Shown piece by piece: positions 7,637 to 13,031 of a stretch of 20,001 nt of DNA. The notes below the pieces were generated by a model, which made no database searches, was not told the origin of the DNA, and saw nothing but the letters and a program-made list of their open reading frames with translations. Positions within the stretch are counted from its first letter, which is position 1. Every line of letters starts with the position of its first letter. A program made the translations under genes and the position numbers. This stretch comes from JACKCP01 sp034007295 (GTDB lineage: Bacteria; Desulfobacterota; Desulfobacteria; Desulfobacterales; JACKCP01), in the NCBI GenBank assembly GCA_034007295.1, contig JAVERC010000054.1, positions 1-20,001 on the forward strand, given 5' to 3'.

Positions 7637-8425
7637 ATGCAATGCCATGAACTAGATTATGAAATTTTTGGGAATGACATGCAGATCGTTGAAATAGAGC
7701 TTGATCCTCTAGAAACAGTAATTGCCGAAGCTGGTGCGATGAGCTACATGGATGACAACATAAGTTTTGAGCCGAAAATGGGTGATGGAACTGAGTCTGA
7801 AAAAGGGGTTATGGGACTTCTTAAAGGTGTTGGCAAGAGGGTTTTTACTGGTGAGTCGATTTTTCTTACACATTTTACAAACAACGGGGATGTAAAAAAA
7901 AGGGTTGCTTTTGCAGCACCTTATCCAGGAGCTGTTATTCCAGTTAATATGCAGGAAATCGGCAATACTCTGTTCTGCCAAAAAGATGCTTTCCTTTGTG
8001 CGGCTCTTGGAACAAGGGTAGGAATAGAATTTGTCAAAAGGTTTGGAACCGGATTTTTTGGAGGAGAAGGTTTTATTCTCCAGAAACTTGAAGGTGATGG
8101 AATGGCCTTTGTTCATGCAGGTGGAACAGTGATAAAAAAAGAGCTTAGAAATCAAAAAATTCTTGTTGATACAGGCTGTCTTGTCGCCTTTACAAAGGGA
8201 ATTGACTATAAAATAGAAAAAACCGGCGGATTAAAGTCAATGTTTTTTGGCGGAGAAGGGCTTTTTCTCGCTACACTTGAAGGTGAAGGCATTGTTTATC
8301 TTCAGAGTCTTCCTTTTTCAAGAATGGCAGACAGAATTATTGCAAATGCACCATCATCAGGCGGAAGTCAGCAGGGAGAAGGGTCTCTTCTTGGTGGCAT
8401 TGGAAGAATGCTCAGCGGAAGATAA
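7637..8425 (+). CDS. AIM24 / TIGR00266 family protein
   Basis: The 262-residue protein matches the AIM24-like family: MQCHELDYEIFGNDMQIVEIEL opening, EAGAMSYMDDNI, a glycine-rich stretch GLLKGVGKRVFTGESIFLTHF, GFFGGEGFILQKLEGDG, a repeated FFGGEGLFLATLEGEG, and a C-terminal SLPFSRMADRI. The fold is a beta-rich barrel/helix, and the two GGEG repeats come from its internal symmetry. In bacteria the biochemical role is unknown; in yeast the homologue acts in mitochondrial inner-membrane organisation. There is no signal peptide. The tail (SGGSQQGEGSLLGGIGRML) is glycine-rich. The ribosome site AAGGA lies well spaced before the ATG. It is transcribed alone, with its own terminator immediately after the stop. 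Confidence 0.85.
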   Translation: MQCHELDYEIFGNDMQIVEIELDPLETVIAEAGAMSYMDDNISFEPKMGDGTESEKGVMGLLKGVGKRVFTGESIFLTHFTNNGDVKKRVAFAAPYPGAVIPVNMQEIGNTLFCQKDAFLCAALGTRVGIEFVKRFGTGFFGGEGFILQKLEGDGMAFVHAGGTVIKKELRNQKILVDTGCLVAFTKGIDYKIEKTGGLKSMFFGGEGLFLATLEGEGIVYLQSLPFSRMADRIIANAPSSGGSQQGEGSLLGGIGRMLSGR

Positions 8426-8431
8426 AAAAAA

Positions 8432-8462
8432 GCCTCCCTTAAGTCAGGGAGGCAGTCTTTTT
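8432..8462 (+). terminator. Rho-independent terminator of the AIM24-family gene
   Basis: There is a perfect 8-bp stem (GCCTCCCT at 8432-8439, AGGGAGGC at 8446-8453) with a 6-base loop, starting six bases after the stop codon. It is followed by a T-rich run at 8458-8462 and preceded by an A run, so it could also work for leftward transcription. Confidence 0.85.
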
Positions 8463-8484
8463 AAATTGATTATATTTAATCTAA

Positions 8485-8611
8485 ACAAAAACTACCTTTT
8501 TGTTTATTCTAAAGTCAGATTTAAAATTTAATTTTCAATCATTTTATGTATTTCTGCTGTTAAATTTTTCATCTTACTCAGGCTGAACAAAAATTTTAGT
8601 TTTCGGCCAAT
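8485..8611 (+). repeat. Intergenic repeat, diverged copy 3
   Basis: It aligns over its full length with the 127-bp repeat at 1041-1167. Shared landmarks in order: ACT-CC then a T run and TGT, AAGTCAGA, AAAATTTAAT, a TAAATTTTTCATCTT core, CTGAACAAAAA, and a final TTTTCGGCCAAT. I estimate roughly 75-80% identity by eye. Like copy 2 it separates two convergent genes and ends next to the stop codon of the leftward one (8614). Confidence 0.75.
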
Positions 8612-8613
8612 AA

Positions 8614-8865
8614 TTAAATATAATTTTTGAACTGTTCATTTCCTTTTAATACTGCTTCACGGAAATTTTCCTGGGTTTCTTTTATTGCAGCAAGGTATTT
8701 TCTTGTTAAAGATTTTGCTTCTTCTGGAAGAAAAGCTGCTTTTTCCAGTGCCTCTTCAGTAAATTTCTGGTTTTTTTCAAAAATCACATTAAAGGTATTG
8801 CAGGTGTTTTCCAAAACAGTTTCATTGAATTTGAGAATATTTTTTATTGTTTCATTAGCATTCAT
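8614..8865 (-). CDS. Small helical phasin-like protein
   Basis: The 83-residue product is predicted to be almost entirely amphipathic helix (NETIKNILKFNETVLENTCN, then EKNQKFTEEALEKAAFLP, then ETQENFREAVLKGNEQF). The AFLPEEAK segment followed by a helix with NFREAV resembles short phasin-family proteins that coat polyhydroxyalkanoate granules. Family membership is a moderate-confidence inference; other small coiled-coil proteins look alike. The ribosome site AGGAAG is strong. Upstream there is a perfect TTGACA -35 box and two TGCA-N-TGCA palindromes, which would suit control by a PHA-responsive regulator of the PhaR type. No PHA synthase gene is in the window. Confidence 0.6.
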   Translation of the reverse strand: MNANETIKNILKFNETVLENTCNTFNVIFEKNQKFTEEALEKAAFLPEEAKSLTRKYLAAIKETQENFREAVLKGNEQFKNYI

Positions 8866-8880
8866 TTTTGTCTTCCTTTT

Positions 8881-8895
8881 TTTTGCATTGCAAAA
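8881..8895 (-). promoter_or_regulatory. Operator candidate: odd palindrome in the phasin-like gene leader
   Basis: TTTTGCATTGCAAAA is a perfect 7+1+7 palindrome with core TGCATTGCA (8884-8892), about 20 bases upstream of the ATG of the phasin-like gene. A matching TGCAATGCA core sits at 8983-8991. PhaR-type repressors of PHA genes are known to bind TGC-rich sites; that link is inferred here. Confidence 0.4.
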
Positions 8896-8943
8896 ATTAT
8901 TTTATTTATAGTTGGTTTAAAATTAATTGTTTCTCTTAAATAA

Positions 8944-8971
8944 AAGATAATGCTAAAAAAAATATTGTCAA
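8944..8971 (-). promoter_or_regulatory. Sigma-70-type promoter of the phasin-like gene
   Basis: On the minus strand there is a perfect -35 TTGACA (8971-8966), a 16-base spacer, and TATCTT (8949-8944) as a 4-of-6 match to -10. This leaves a leader of roughly 70 bases before the ATG at 8865. The second TGCA-N-TGCA palindrome lies just upstream of the -35 box. Confidence 0.45.
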
Positions 8972-8982
8972 ATATAAATTGA

Positions 8983-8991
8983 TGCAATGCA
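8983..8991 (-). promoter_or_regulatory. Second TGCA-N-TGCA operator candidate
   Basis: TGCAATGCA is itself a 4+1+4 palindrome and is the exact reverse complement of the core at 8884-8892, 99 bases away. It lies directly upstream of the -35 box of the phasin-like gene, so the two sites flank the promoter. Confidence 0.35.
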
Positions 8992-9013
8992 CAAAAAATA
9001 AATTAAAAAAGTT

Positions 9014-9042
9014 TTGTGAAAATAATAACAGCATTATATATA
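9014..9042 (+). promoter_or_regulatory. Likely promoter of the U32-family gene
   Basis: TTGTGA (9014-9019), a 17-base spacer and TATATA (9037-9042) form a plausible sigma-70 promoter, about 40 bases ahead of the ATG at 9081. The region is very AT-rich, so chance matches are common. Confidence 0.35.
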
Positions 9043-9080
9043 TTGTTTTTATTTTATGAATTTACAGGACTAAAAAAAAT

Positions 9081-10910
9081 ATGAAAAAAATAGAACTTCT
9101 TGCTCCTGCAAAAAATTATGAATTTGGAAAAGAAGCAGTTAATCATGGAGCAGATGCAGTATATATTGGCTGTGAATTTTTCGGAGCAAGGGAAGCAGCT
9201 TCAAATTCTGTTAAAGATATTGAAAAACTTGCTCTTTATGCACATAAGTTTAATTCTAAAGTTTATATAGCTTTTAATACAATTTTGTTTGATGACGAGC
9301 TTGAAAAGGCAGAACATAAAATAAAGCAATTGTGGAATGCAGGTGCAGACGCACTGATAATTCAGGATATGGGTATTTTAAAATTAGATATTCCGCCAAT
9401 TCCCCTTTTTGCAAGTACCCAGGTCGATAACAGAAATCCCGAAAAAATTAAATTTCTCGAAAAATCAGGCTTTGAAAGAATAATTCTTGCAAGGGAACTC
9501 TCACTTGATCAGATAGGAGAAATCTCAAAAAATACAAACATTGATCTAGAAGCTTTTGTTCATGGTTCCCTTTGTGTAAGTTACAGCGGAAAATGCTATC
9601 TTAGCTATTATCTTGGAAAAAGAAGTGCCAACAGGGGGAATTGCGGTCAGCCTTGCAGACTTAAATGGAATCTTTGTGATGCGAACGGAAAAATTATTGA
9701 AAAAAACAGACATCTTCTTTCCCTGAAGGACATGGATAGAAGCGAAAATCTTGAAGATTTGATTGATGCTGGTATATCTTCTTTTAAAATTGAAGGTCGT
9801 CTTAAGGATATTTCCTATGTAAAAAATATTACAGGACTTTACAGAAAAAAACTTGATTCAATAATTTTAAAAAGAAAAGATTTAAAACCATTGTCATCTG
9901 GTAAAACTGAACTTTTGTTTACCCCAGATCCCTTAAAAACTTTTTCAAGGGGAAAAACCAGTTATTTTTTATACGGAAAAAGGGATAAAATTGAATCCTT
10001 TGACACTCCAAAGTCCATTGGGGAAAAAATTGGCAGTGTTGAAAAAATAGAAAAAAATTTTTTTACAATAAAAACAGATTCAAAAATTTCCAATAATGAC
10101 GGTCTTTGTTTTTTTGATAAAAATATGGTGTTAAAGGGAATCAAGGTAAATAAATTTGAAAATGGAAAAATTTTTTTAAAACCCGGGACTGATTTTAAAA
10201 AGCTTTTATTATCAAAGGGTCTTCCTGTTTATAGAAATTATGACCATGAATTTTTAAAATTTCTTAAGGGAGAATCTTCAAAAAGAAAAATAGGAATCAG
10301 TCTTTTATTTAAAGAAATTCCAGAGGGTTTTGTCTTGTATGGAGAAGATGAAGATAAAAACAGGACAAGTGCCTTTTTTGAAACAGAAAAAATAAAAGCA
10401 AAAAATAAAGATTATGCTTTTTCTATAATTGAAAACCAGCTTTCAAAGCTTGGAAATTCCATTTTTTATTTAAAGGAACTGAAAGTAGAATCTGATCCAT
10501 ATTTTATTTCATCAGGCGATCTGAATGGACTTAGACGCAAGCTGGTTGAAAAGGCTGAAAATTTAAGAATTGAATCCTTTAAGAGAATAGAAAAAAAAAT
10601 ACAGCCCTTGCATGATTTTTTATATCCACAAAAAAATCTTGATTATTCATCTAATGTTTCAAATAAAAAAAGTATAGATTTTTACAATGAGCACGGAGTT
10701 GAAATAATAGAGCATGCATTTGAAATAAAAAAACCTGAAGGCAGGGTTTTTCTCATGAATTCAAAGCACTGCATAAGATATAGTCTTGGAATTTGCCTTA
10801 AAAATTCAAAAAACAGGGTAAAAGGCCCTCTTTATCTTGAAAATGAAAAAGGAAAAATTAAGCTTGAATTTGATTGTGAAAATTGTGAGATGTTTTTGGT
10901 GTCGGAGTGA
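9081..10910 (+). CDS. Peptidase U32-family protein, RlhA-like (U32 + DUF3656)
   Basis: The 609-residue protein begins with the U32 TIM-barrel pattern (KIELLAPAKNYEFGKEAVNHGADAVYIG), continues with STQVDNRN and ILARELSLDQI, and has the family hallmark around residues 161-192: HGSLC(165)VSYSGKC(172), then RGNC(188)GQPC(192), cysteines expected to hold an iron-sulfur cluster. SLKDMDRSENLEDLIDAGISSFKIEGRLKD follows. A DUF3656-type middle region (about 290-520) and a C-terminal LMNSKHCIRYSLG...PLYLENE...EFDCENCEM block complete the layout. Length and order fit RlhA (YdcP), the prephenate-dependent 23S rRNA C2501 hydroxylase, rather than the shorter tRNA enzyme TrhP. The function is by family; other U32 proteins of this layout may act differently. 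It is monocistronic. Confidence 0.85.
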   Translation: MKKIELLAPAKNYEFGKEAVNHGADAVYIGCEFFGAREAASNSVKDIEKLALYAHKFNSKVYIAFNTILFDDELEKAEHKIKQLWNAGADALIIQDMGILKLDIPPIPLFASTQVDNRNPEKIKFLEKSGFERIILARELSLDQIGEISKNTNIDLEAFVHGSLCVSYSGKCYLSYYLGKRSANRGNCGQPCRLKWNLCDANGKIIEKNRHLLSLKDMDRSENLEDLIDAGISSFKIEGRLKDISYVKNITGLYRKKLDSIILKRKDLKPLSSGKTELLFTPDPLKTFSRGKTSYFLYGKRDKIESFDTPKSIGEKIGSVEKIEKNFFTIKTDSKISNNDGLCFFDKNMVLKGIKVNKFENGKIFLKPGTDFKKLLLSKGLPVYRNYDHEFLKFLKGESSKRKIGISLLFKEIPEGFVLYGEDEDKNRTSAFFETEKIKAKNKDYAFSIIENQLSKLGNSIFYLKELKVESDPYFISSGDLNGLRRKLVEKAENLRIESFKRIEKKIQPLHDFLYPQKNLDYSSNVSNKKSIDFYNEHGVEIIEHAFEIKKPEGRVFLMNSKHCIRYSLGICLKNSKNRVKGPLYLENEKGKIKLEFDCENCEMFLVSE

Positions 10911-11094
10911 TCTGCATGCTGATTTCTGTATATTTTTTAATGGTCAGAATTCTTGATATATAAAATTTTTCTGAAGAATTTGCAGCAAATTTTTTGTTCT
11001 TAAAAAATTGTTTAAGGCAGTTTAAAAGAGATTGCCTTTCCATTACATCAAAGTCAAGTCTGTAATAAATCCATCTGTCGTTTTCGTTCAGCAA
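10858..11094 (-). pseudogene. Truncated ArsR-family regulator (C-terminal part only)
   Basis: Read leftward, the frame encodes NENDRWIYYRLDFD, which matches the beta-wing end and following helix of ArsR/SmtB repressors (consensus ...GRWIYYRL...). A helical tail follows, with LLNCLKQFFKNKKF. Everything before this point (N-terminal helices and the DNA-recognition helix) is missing: the frame is closed by TAG at 11097-11095, directly before a TTG, at the boundary with the tandem DUF1566 array. The 3' end overlaps the U32 gene by 53 bases. No ribosome site precedes the TTG, so I read it as a relic rather than a gene. Confidence 0.6.
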
Positions 11095-11098
11095 CTAA
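11080..11098 (-). repeat. 19-bp inverted match to 1026-1044
   Basis: GTTTTCGTTCAGCAACTAA here is the exact reverse complement of 1026-1044, the start of repeat copy 2 and the bases before it. It lies at the break of the ArsR relic and immediately before the ribosome site of the first DUF1566 gene. A 19-base match is unlikely by chance in 20 kb. Confidence 0.6.
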
Positions 11099-11112
11099 AT
11101 AAGGAAAAAAGC

Positions 11113-11595
11113 ATGAAGAAAAAATTGGTTCAGGTGAAGGGGTGTTTAAGAAAAAATCTGGTGGTTTTTCTTGGGATGATGATGGTTTTTTGTGTTGCAG
11201 GAGCCGTGCAGGCAGCACAACAGCTGCCTGATTTTTCCCGGTTTCAGGAGTTAGAAGGAAGTAATGGCTCCATTCTTAGGGATACTCACAGCGGCTTAGA
11301 ATGGCAGCGCTGTCCCTATGGTCAAAGCTGGACAGGTTCAGGCTGCAGCGGAACAGCCTGGAGAGGAAAATGGGATGATGCAGTGCGGATAACAGCTCCG
11401 GGTGGATTCCGGCTCCCGACCGTTGATGAGCTGAGAACTCTGCACCCATATGATATTTTTTCTGGTGGTGACTTTGAGTGGTCTTCCTCGTCCTATCCCT
11501 ACCTTAGTGGTGCTGCGTGGGGTTTGGAGAGCGGTGTCACCGCCTACGGCAAGTCCAACAACGGCCGGGCGCGTCTCGTGCGCGGCGGACAGTGA
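11113..11595 (+). CDS. Secreted DUF1566 (Lcl C-terminal) protein with DGR-type variable tail, copy A
   Basis: This 160-residue protein has a Sec signal peptide (MKKKLVQVKG, hydrophobic core, cleavage near AVQA/A) and a DUF1566 domain, which has a C-type-lectin-like fold: GSILRDTHSGLEWQRCPYGQ, a CPYG...GC cysteine pair, GGFRLPTVDELRTL, WSSS, AWG and a final RLVRGGQ. Over the domain body it is about 74% identical to the second copy. From codon 127 on, the two differ nearly everywhere except at fixed P, AWG, V and K positions. Around the fixed K the codons are ACC GCC TAC GGC and TCC AAC AAC GGC, all NNC, as produced when adenines of AAC codons in a DGR template are randomised. The product would be a surface or secreted ligand-binding protein. 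Start: ATG with AAGGA ribosome site; upstream in-frame codons lack one. Confidence 0.85.
   Translation: MKKKLVQVKGCLRKNLVVFLGMMMVFCVAGAVQAAQQLPDFSRFQELEGSNGSILRDTHSGLEWQRCPYGQSWTGSGCSGTAWRGKWDDAVRITAPGGFRLPTVDELRTLHPYDIFSGGDFEWSSSSYPYLSGAAWGLESGVTAYGKSNNGRARLVRGGQ
11479..11595 (+). other. Candidate DGR variable region, copy A
   Basis: It runs from the conserved TGG TCT TCC TCG to the stop codon, with the variable core at 11491-11571. Compared with copy B, the conserved codons (CCC, AGT, GCG TGG, GTC, AAG) stay fixed while intervening codons change, mostly at first and second bases. It is three codons shorter than copy B between AWG and the fixed V. The end CG-CTCGTGCG...GGACAGTGATTTTGG is nearly identical in both copies and would contain the initiation-of-homing site. 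Confidence 0.75.
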
Positions 11596-11608
11596 TTTTG
11601 GCTTTTTG

Positions 11609-11622
11609 CCAGCAAGGGTTGG
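11609..11622 (+). other. Hairpin just past variable region A
   Basis: CCAGC-AAGG-GTTGG forms a 5-bp stem (one G-T pair) with a 4-base loop, 13 bases after the stop. The corresponding site in copy B is a perfect palindrome. A short hairpin/cruciform just downstream of the variable region is a known aid to DGR homing; equivalence is inferred. Confidence 0.4.
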
Positions 11623-11667
11623 AACTCTCCTGAATTCATAAGAGGCAAGGGAACTTGTTGATAAAAG

Positions 11668-11704
11668 AAAGGCTTTACGGTTTTTTAAGAACTGTAGAGC
11701 CTTT
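11668..11704 (+). terminator. Terminator after DUF1566 copy A
   Basis: AAAGGCTTTACGGTT (11668-11682) pairs with AACTGTAGAGCCTTT (11690-11704), two G-T pairs included, and ends in a T run. The copy B equivalent at 12612-12648 preserves the pairing despite base changes. Confidence 0.7.
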
Positions 11705-12056
11705 TCTCTTGAAAGGATTTGCCTGCTTTTTTCAGGGGTGTATTGCAAAACCTGATAAAGCTATACGACTATGCTTTTTTGAGGATATATAGCATTGAGT
11801 TTGTCGGTTACTTTTCTGTATCAAGGCAGCTTTGTTGGCGTATGACTCTTTTATTGTCGGGAACAAAGTGGGGGATTTGATTTTTTGTGAATCTCTTGTA
11901 TGGATGGATAGGTAGTAATCTTTTTGGTATGCTTGTTGCAATAAGTTTGTTTTATGAGTGACTGTGGCCTATAAAATTGTTTTTTTAAGGGTCAGAATCA
12001 AAAGGTTTTATAACGATGGTAAGTATTGCAGAAATATTTTAAATAAGGAAAAGATC

Positions 12057-12539
12057 ATGAAGAAAAAACGGGTTCAGGTGAAGGGGTGTTTCAGAAAAAA
12101 TTTGCTGATTGTTTTGGGATTACTGGTGTTTTTTTGTTTTGCAGGCGTCGTGCAGGCAGCGGATTCCCGGTTTCAGGAGGTGGAAGGAAGTAATGGTTCC
12201 ATTATCCTTGATTCACAAAGTGGGTTAGAATGGCAGCGCTGTCCCTATGGTCAGAGCTGGACAGGTTCAAGCTGTAGTGGAACACCTTGGCGAGGAATCT
12301 GGGAGAATGCCTTACAGGTGACAGCTCAGGGTGGATTTCGGGTTCCGACCATTGATGAGTTGAAGACACTGGAACCTTATGATCAGAATGTTTTTCCTGG
12401 TAATTATTGGTTCTGGTCTTCCTCGACCCATCCCTTCTACAGTTTCAGTGCGTGGGGCCTCTTGTTTGACCGCTGTTGTGTCAGCCACAGCTTGAAGGAC
12501 TCATGCTTCCAGCTCCGCCTCGTGCGTGCCGGACAGTGA
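12057..12539 (+). CDS. Secreted DUF1566 (Lcl C-terminal) protein with DGR-type variable tail, copy B
   Basis: This is a tandem paralogue of the gene at 11113, again 160 residues: signal peptide MKKKRVQVKGCFRKNLL..., cleavage near VVQA/A, then GLEWQRCPYGQSWTG, GGFRVPTIDELKTL, WFWSSS and a terminal RLVRAGQ. After AWG the tail is LLFDRCCVSHSLKDSCFQL, 19 residues. It keeps F3, V8 and K13, exactly where DGR DUF1566 templates typically have V-N-F-N-N-G-N-V-N4-K-N4. The runs between these anchors (S-H-S-L, D-S-C-F) replace template asparagines, and most codons end in C or T. It would display a different binding surface from copy A. ATG with AAGGA ribosome site; the longer upstream frame is not supported by one. 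Confidence 0.85.
   Translation: MKKKRVQVKGCFRKNLLIVLGLLVFFCFAGVVQAADSRFQEVEGSNGSIILDSQSGLEWQRCPYGQSWTGSSCSGTPWRGIWENALQVTAQGGFRVPTIDELKTLEPYDQNVFPGNYWFWSSSTHPFYSFSAWGLLFDRCCVSHSLKDSCFQLRLVRAGQ
12414..12539 (+). other. Candidate DGR variable region, copy B
   Basis: It runs from TGG TCT TCC TCG to the stop, with the variable core at 12426-12515. In the block before AWG, changes against copy A are those expected from A-randomisation: TCC/ACC, TAT/CAT, TAC/TTC, then invariant AGT, then GCT/AGT. The invariant 3' flank is CGCCTCGTGCG. The full VNF-NNG-type frame length is retained, so this copy is the better probe for finding the template repeat. Confidence 0.8.
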
Positions 12540-12552
12540 TTTTGGTTTTTTA

Positions 12553-12566
12553 CCAGCAATTGCTGG
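12553..12566 (+). other. Palindrome just past variable region B
   Basis: CCAGCAATTGCTGG is a perfect 14-bp palindrome 13 bases after the stop codon, in the same place as the 11609-11622 hairpin of copy A. It is too short and lacks a T run for a terminator, and a separate terminator follows at 12612. Confidence 0.45.
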
Positions 12567-12611
12567 ATTTCCCATGAGTTGATAAGGGAAAATGAGTGTT
12601 GTCAATAAAAG

Positions 12612-12651
12612 AAAGGCTCTATGGTTTTCTAAGAACTGTGGAGCCTTTTTT
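12612..12651 (+). terminator. Terminator after DUF1566 copy B
   Basis: AAAGGCTCTATGGTT (12612-12626) pairs with AACTGTGGAGCCTTT (12634-12648), with G-T pairs tolerated, and runs into six T residues. Confidence 0.75.
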
Positions 12652-12992
12652 CTGCAAAGGCTTTTTCTGCTTTTTTCCATGGGCATTGCAAAACCTGATA
12701 AGGCCATAAGCCCATTTGCTTTGAAGATATTTTTAACAATAAAGACGGTCGGATTTTTTTTATCGCAGCAACTTTATTGCCATATGTCTGTTTTTGCTGG
12801 TGGCACCAAGGCTGCGTTTTCAGTTTTTCCTAAGGACATTTACCATGAATAGGCAATAAAGACCCTTGTATGCTTCCTGCCGTAATATCTAGTCAGTTGA
12901 ATGGTCTTTGAAACTGTTTGTTAAGGGGAAGAATCAAAAGCTTTGATGGTGAAGGAAAGAAGTGAAGAAATATTTTAAGAAAGGAAAAGGCT

Positions 12993-13031
12993 ATGAAGGG
13001 AAAACGGTTCAGAGTAATCTGGCTGCCCTGA
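12993..13031 (+). pseudogene. Stump of a third DUF1566 copy
   Basis: The spacer, ribosome site and first codons of the tandem unit recur here: ATGAAGGGAAAACGG aligns with the ATGAAGAAAAAACGG of copy B, and the frame reads MKGKRFRVIWLP then stops at 13029-13031. The rest of the gene is gone; the next base begins the stop codon of the leftward lnt gene. A deletion or recombination evidently joined the array to the lnt 3' end. The stump itself has no function I can support. Confidence 0.65.

Larger units (their letters stand above)
11596..12056 (+). repeat. Spacer of tandem unit A (non-coding)
   Basis: This 461-base stretch has no credible gene. It aligns along its length with 12540-12992, showing that gene plus spacer form a duplicated unit of about 940 bp. 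Shared landmarks: TGATTTTGG after the stop, a small CCAGC hairpin, AAAAGAAAGGCT...GAGCCTTTT terminator, ATTGCAAAACCTGATAA, and near the end AGAATCAAAAG and GAAATATTTTAA ahead of the next ribosome site. Confidence 0.75.
12540..12992 (+). repeat. Spacer of tandem unit B (non-coding)
   Basis: This 453-base stretch contains no gene I can support; an open frame of 86 codons at 12592 overlaps the terminator and is not conserved. It aligns with the spacer at 11596-12056 and leads into a third copy of the gene start (GAAATATTTTAAGAAAGGAAAAGGCTATG without other coding sequence). Confidence 0.7.

Noticed and set aside
11032..11112. Longer start for the first DUF1566 gene
   Set aside because: The extra codons run through the ArsR relic junction and displace the signal peptide from the N-terminus; the ATG at 11113 has AAGGA and matches the paralogue start.
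11668..12651. The repeated hairpins as a CRISPR or integron attC pair
   Set aside because: There are only two copies, each a stem with T run after a gene stop, without short regular spacers or an integrase; the terminator reading is simpler.
11596..13031. DGR reverse transcriptase or template repeat within the array
   Set aside because: No frame here shows reverse transcriptase motifs, and no A-rich near-copy of the variable regions was found on either strand of the window.
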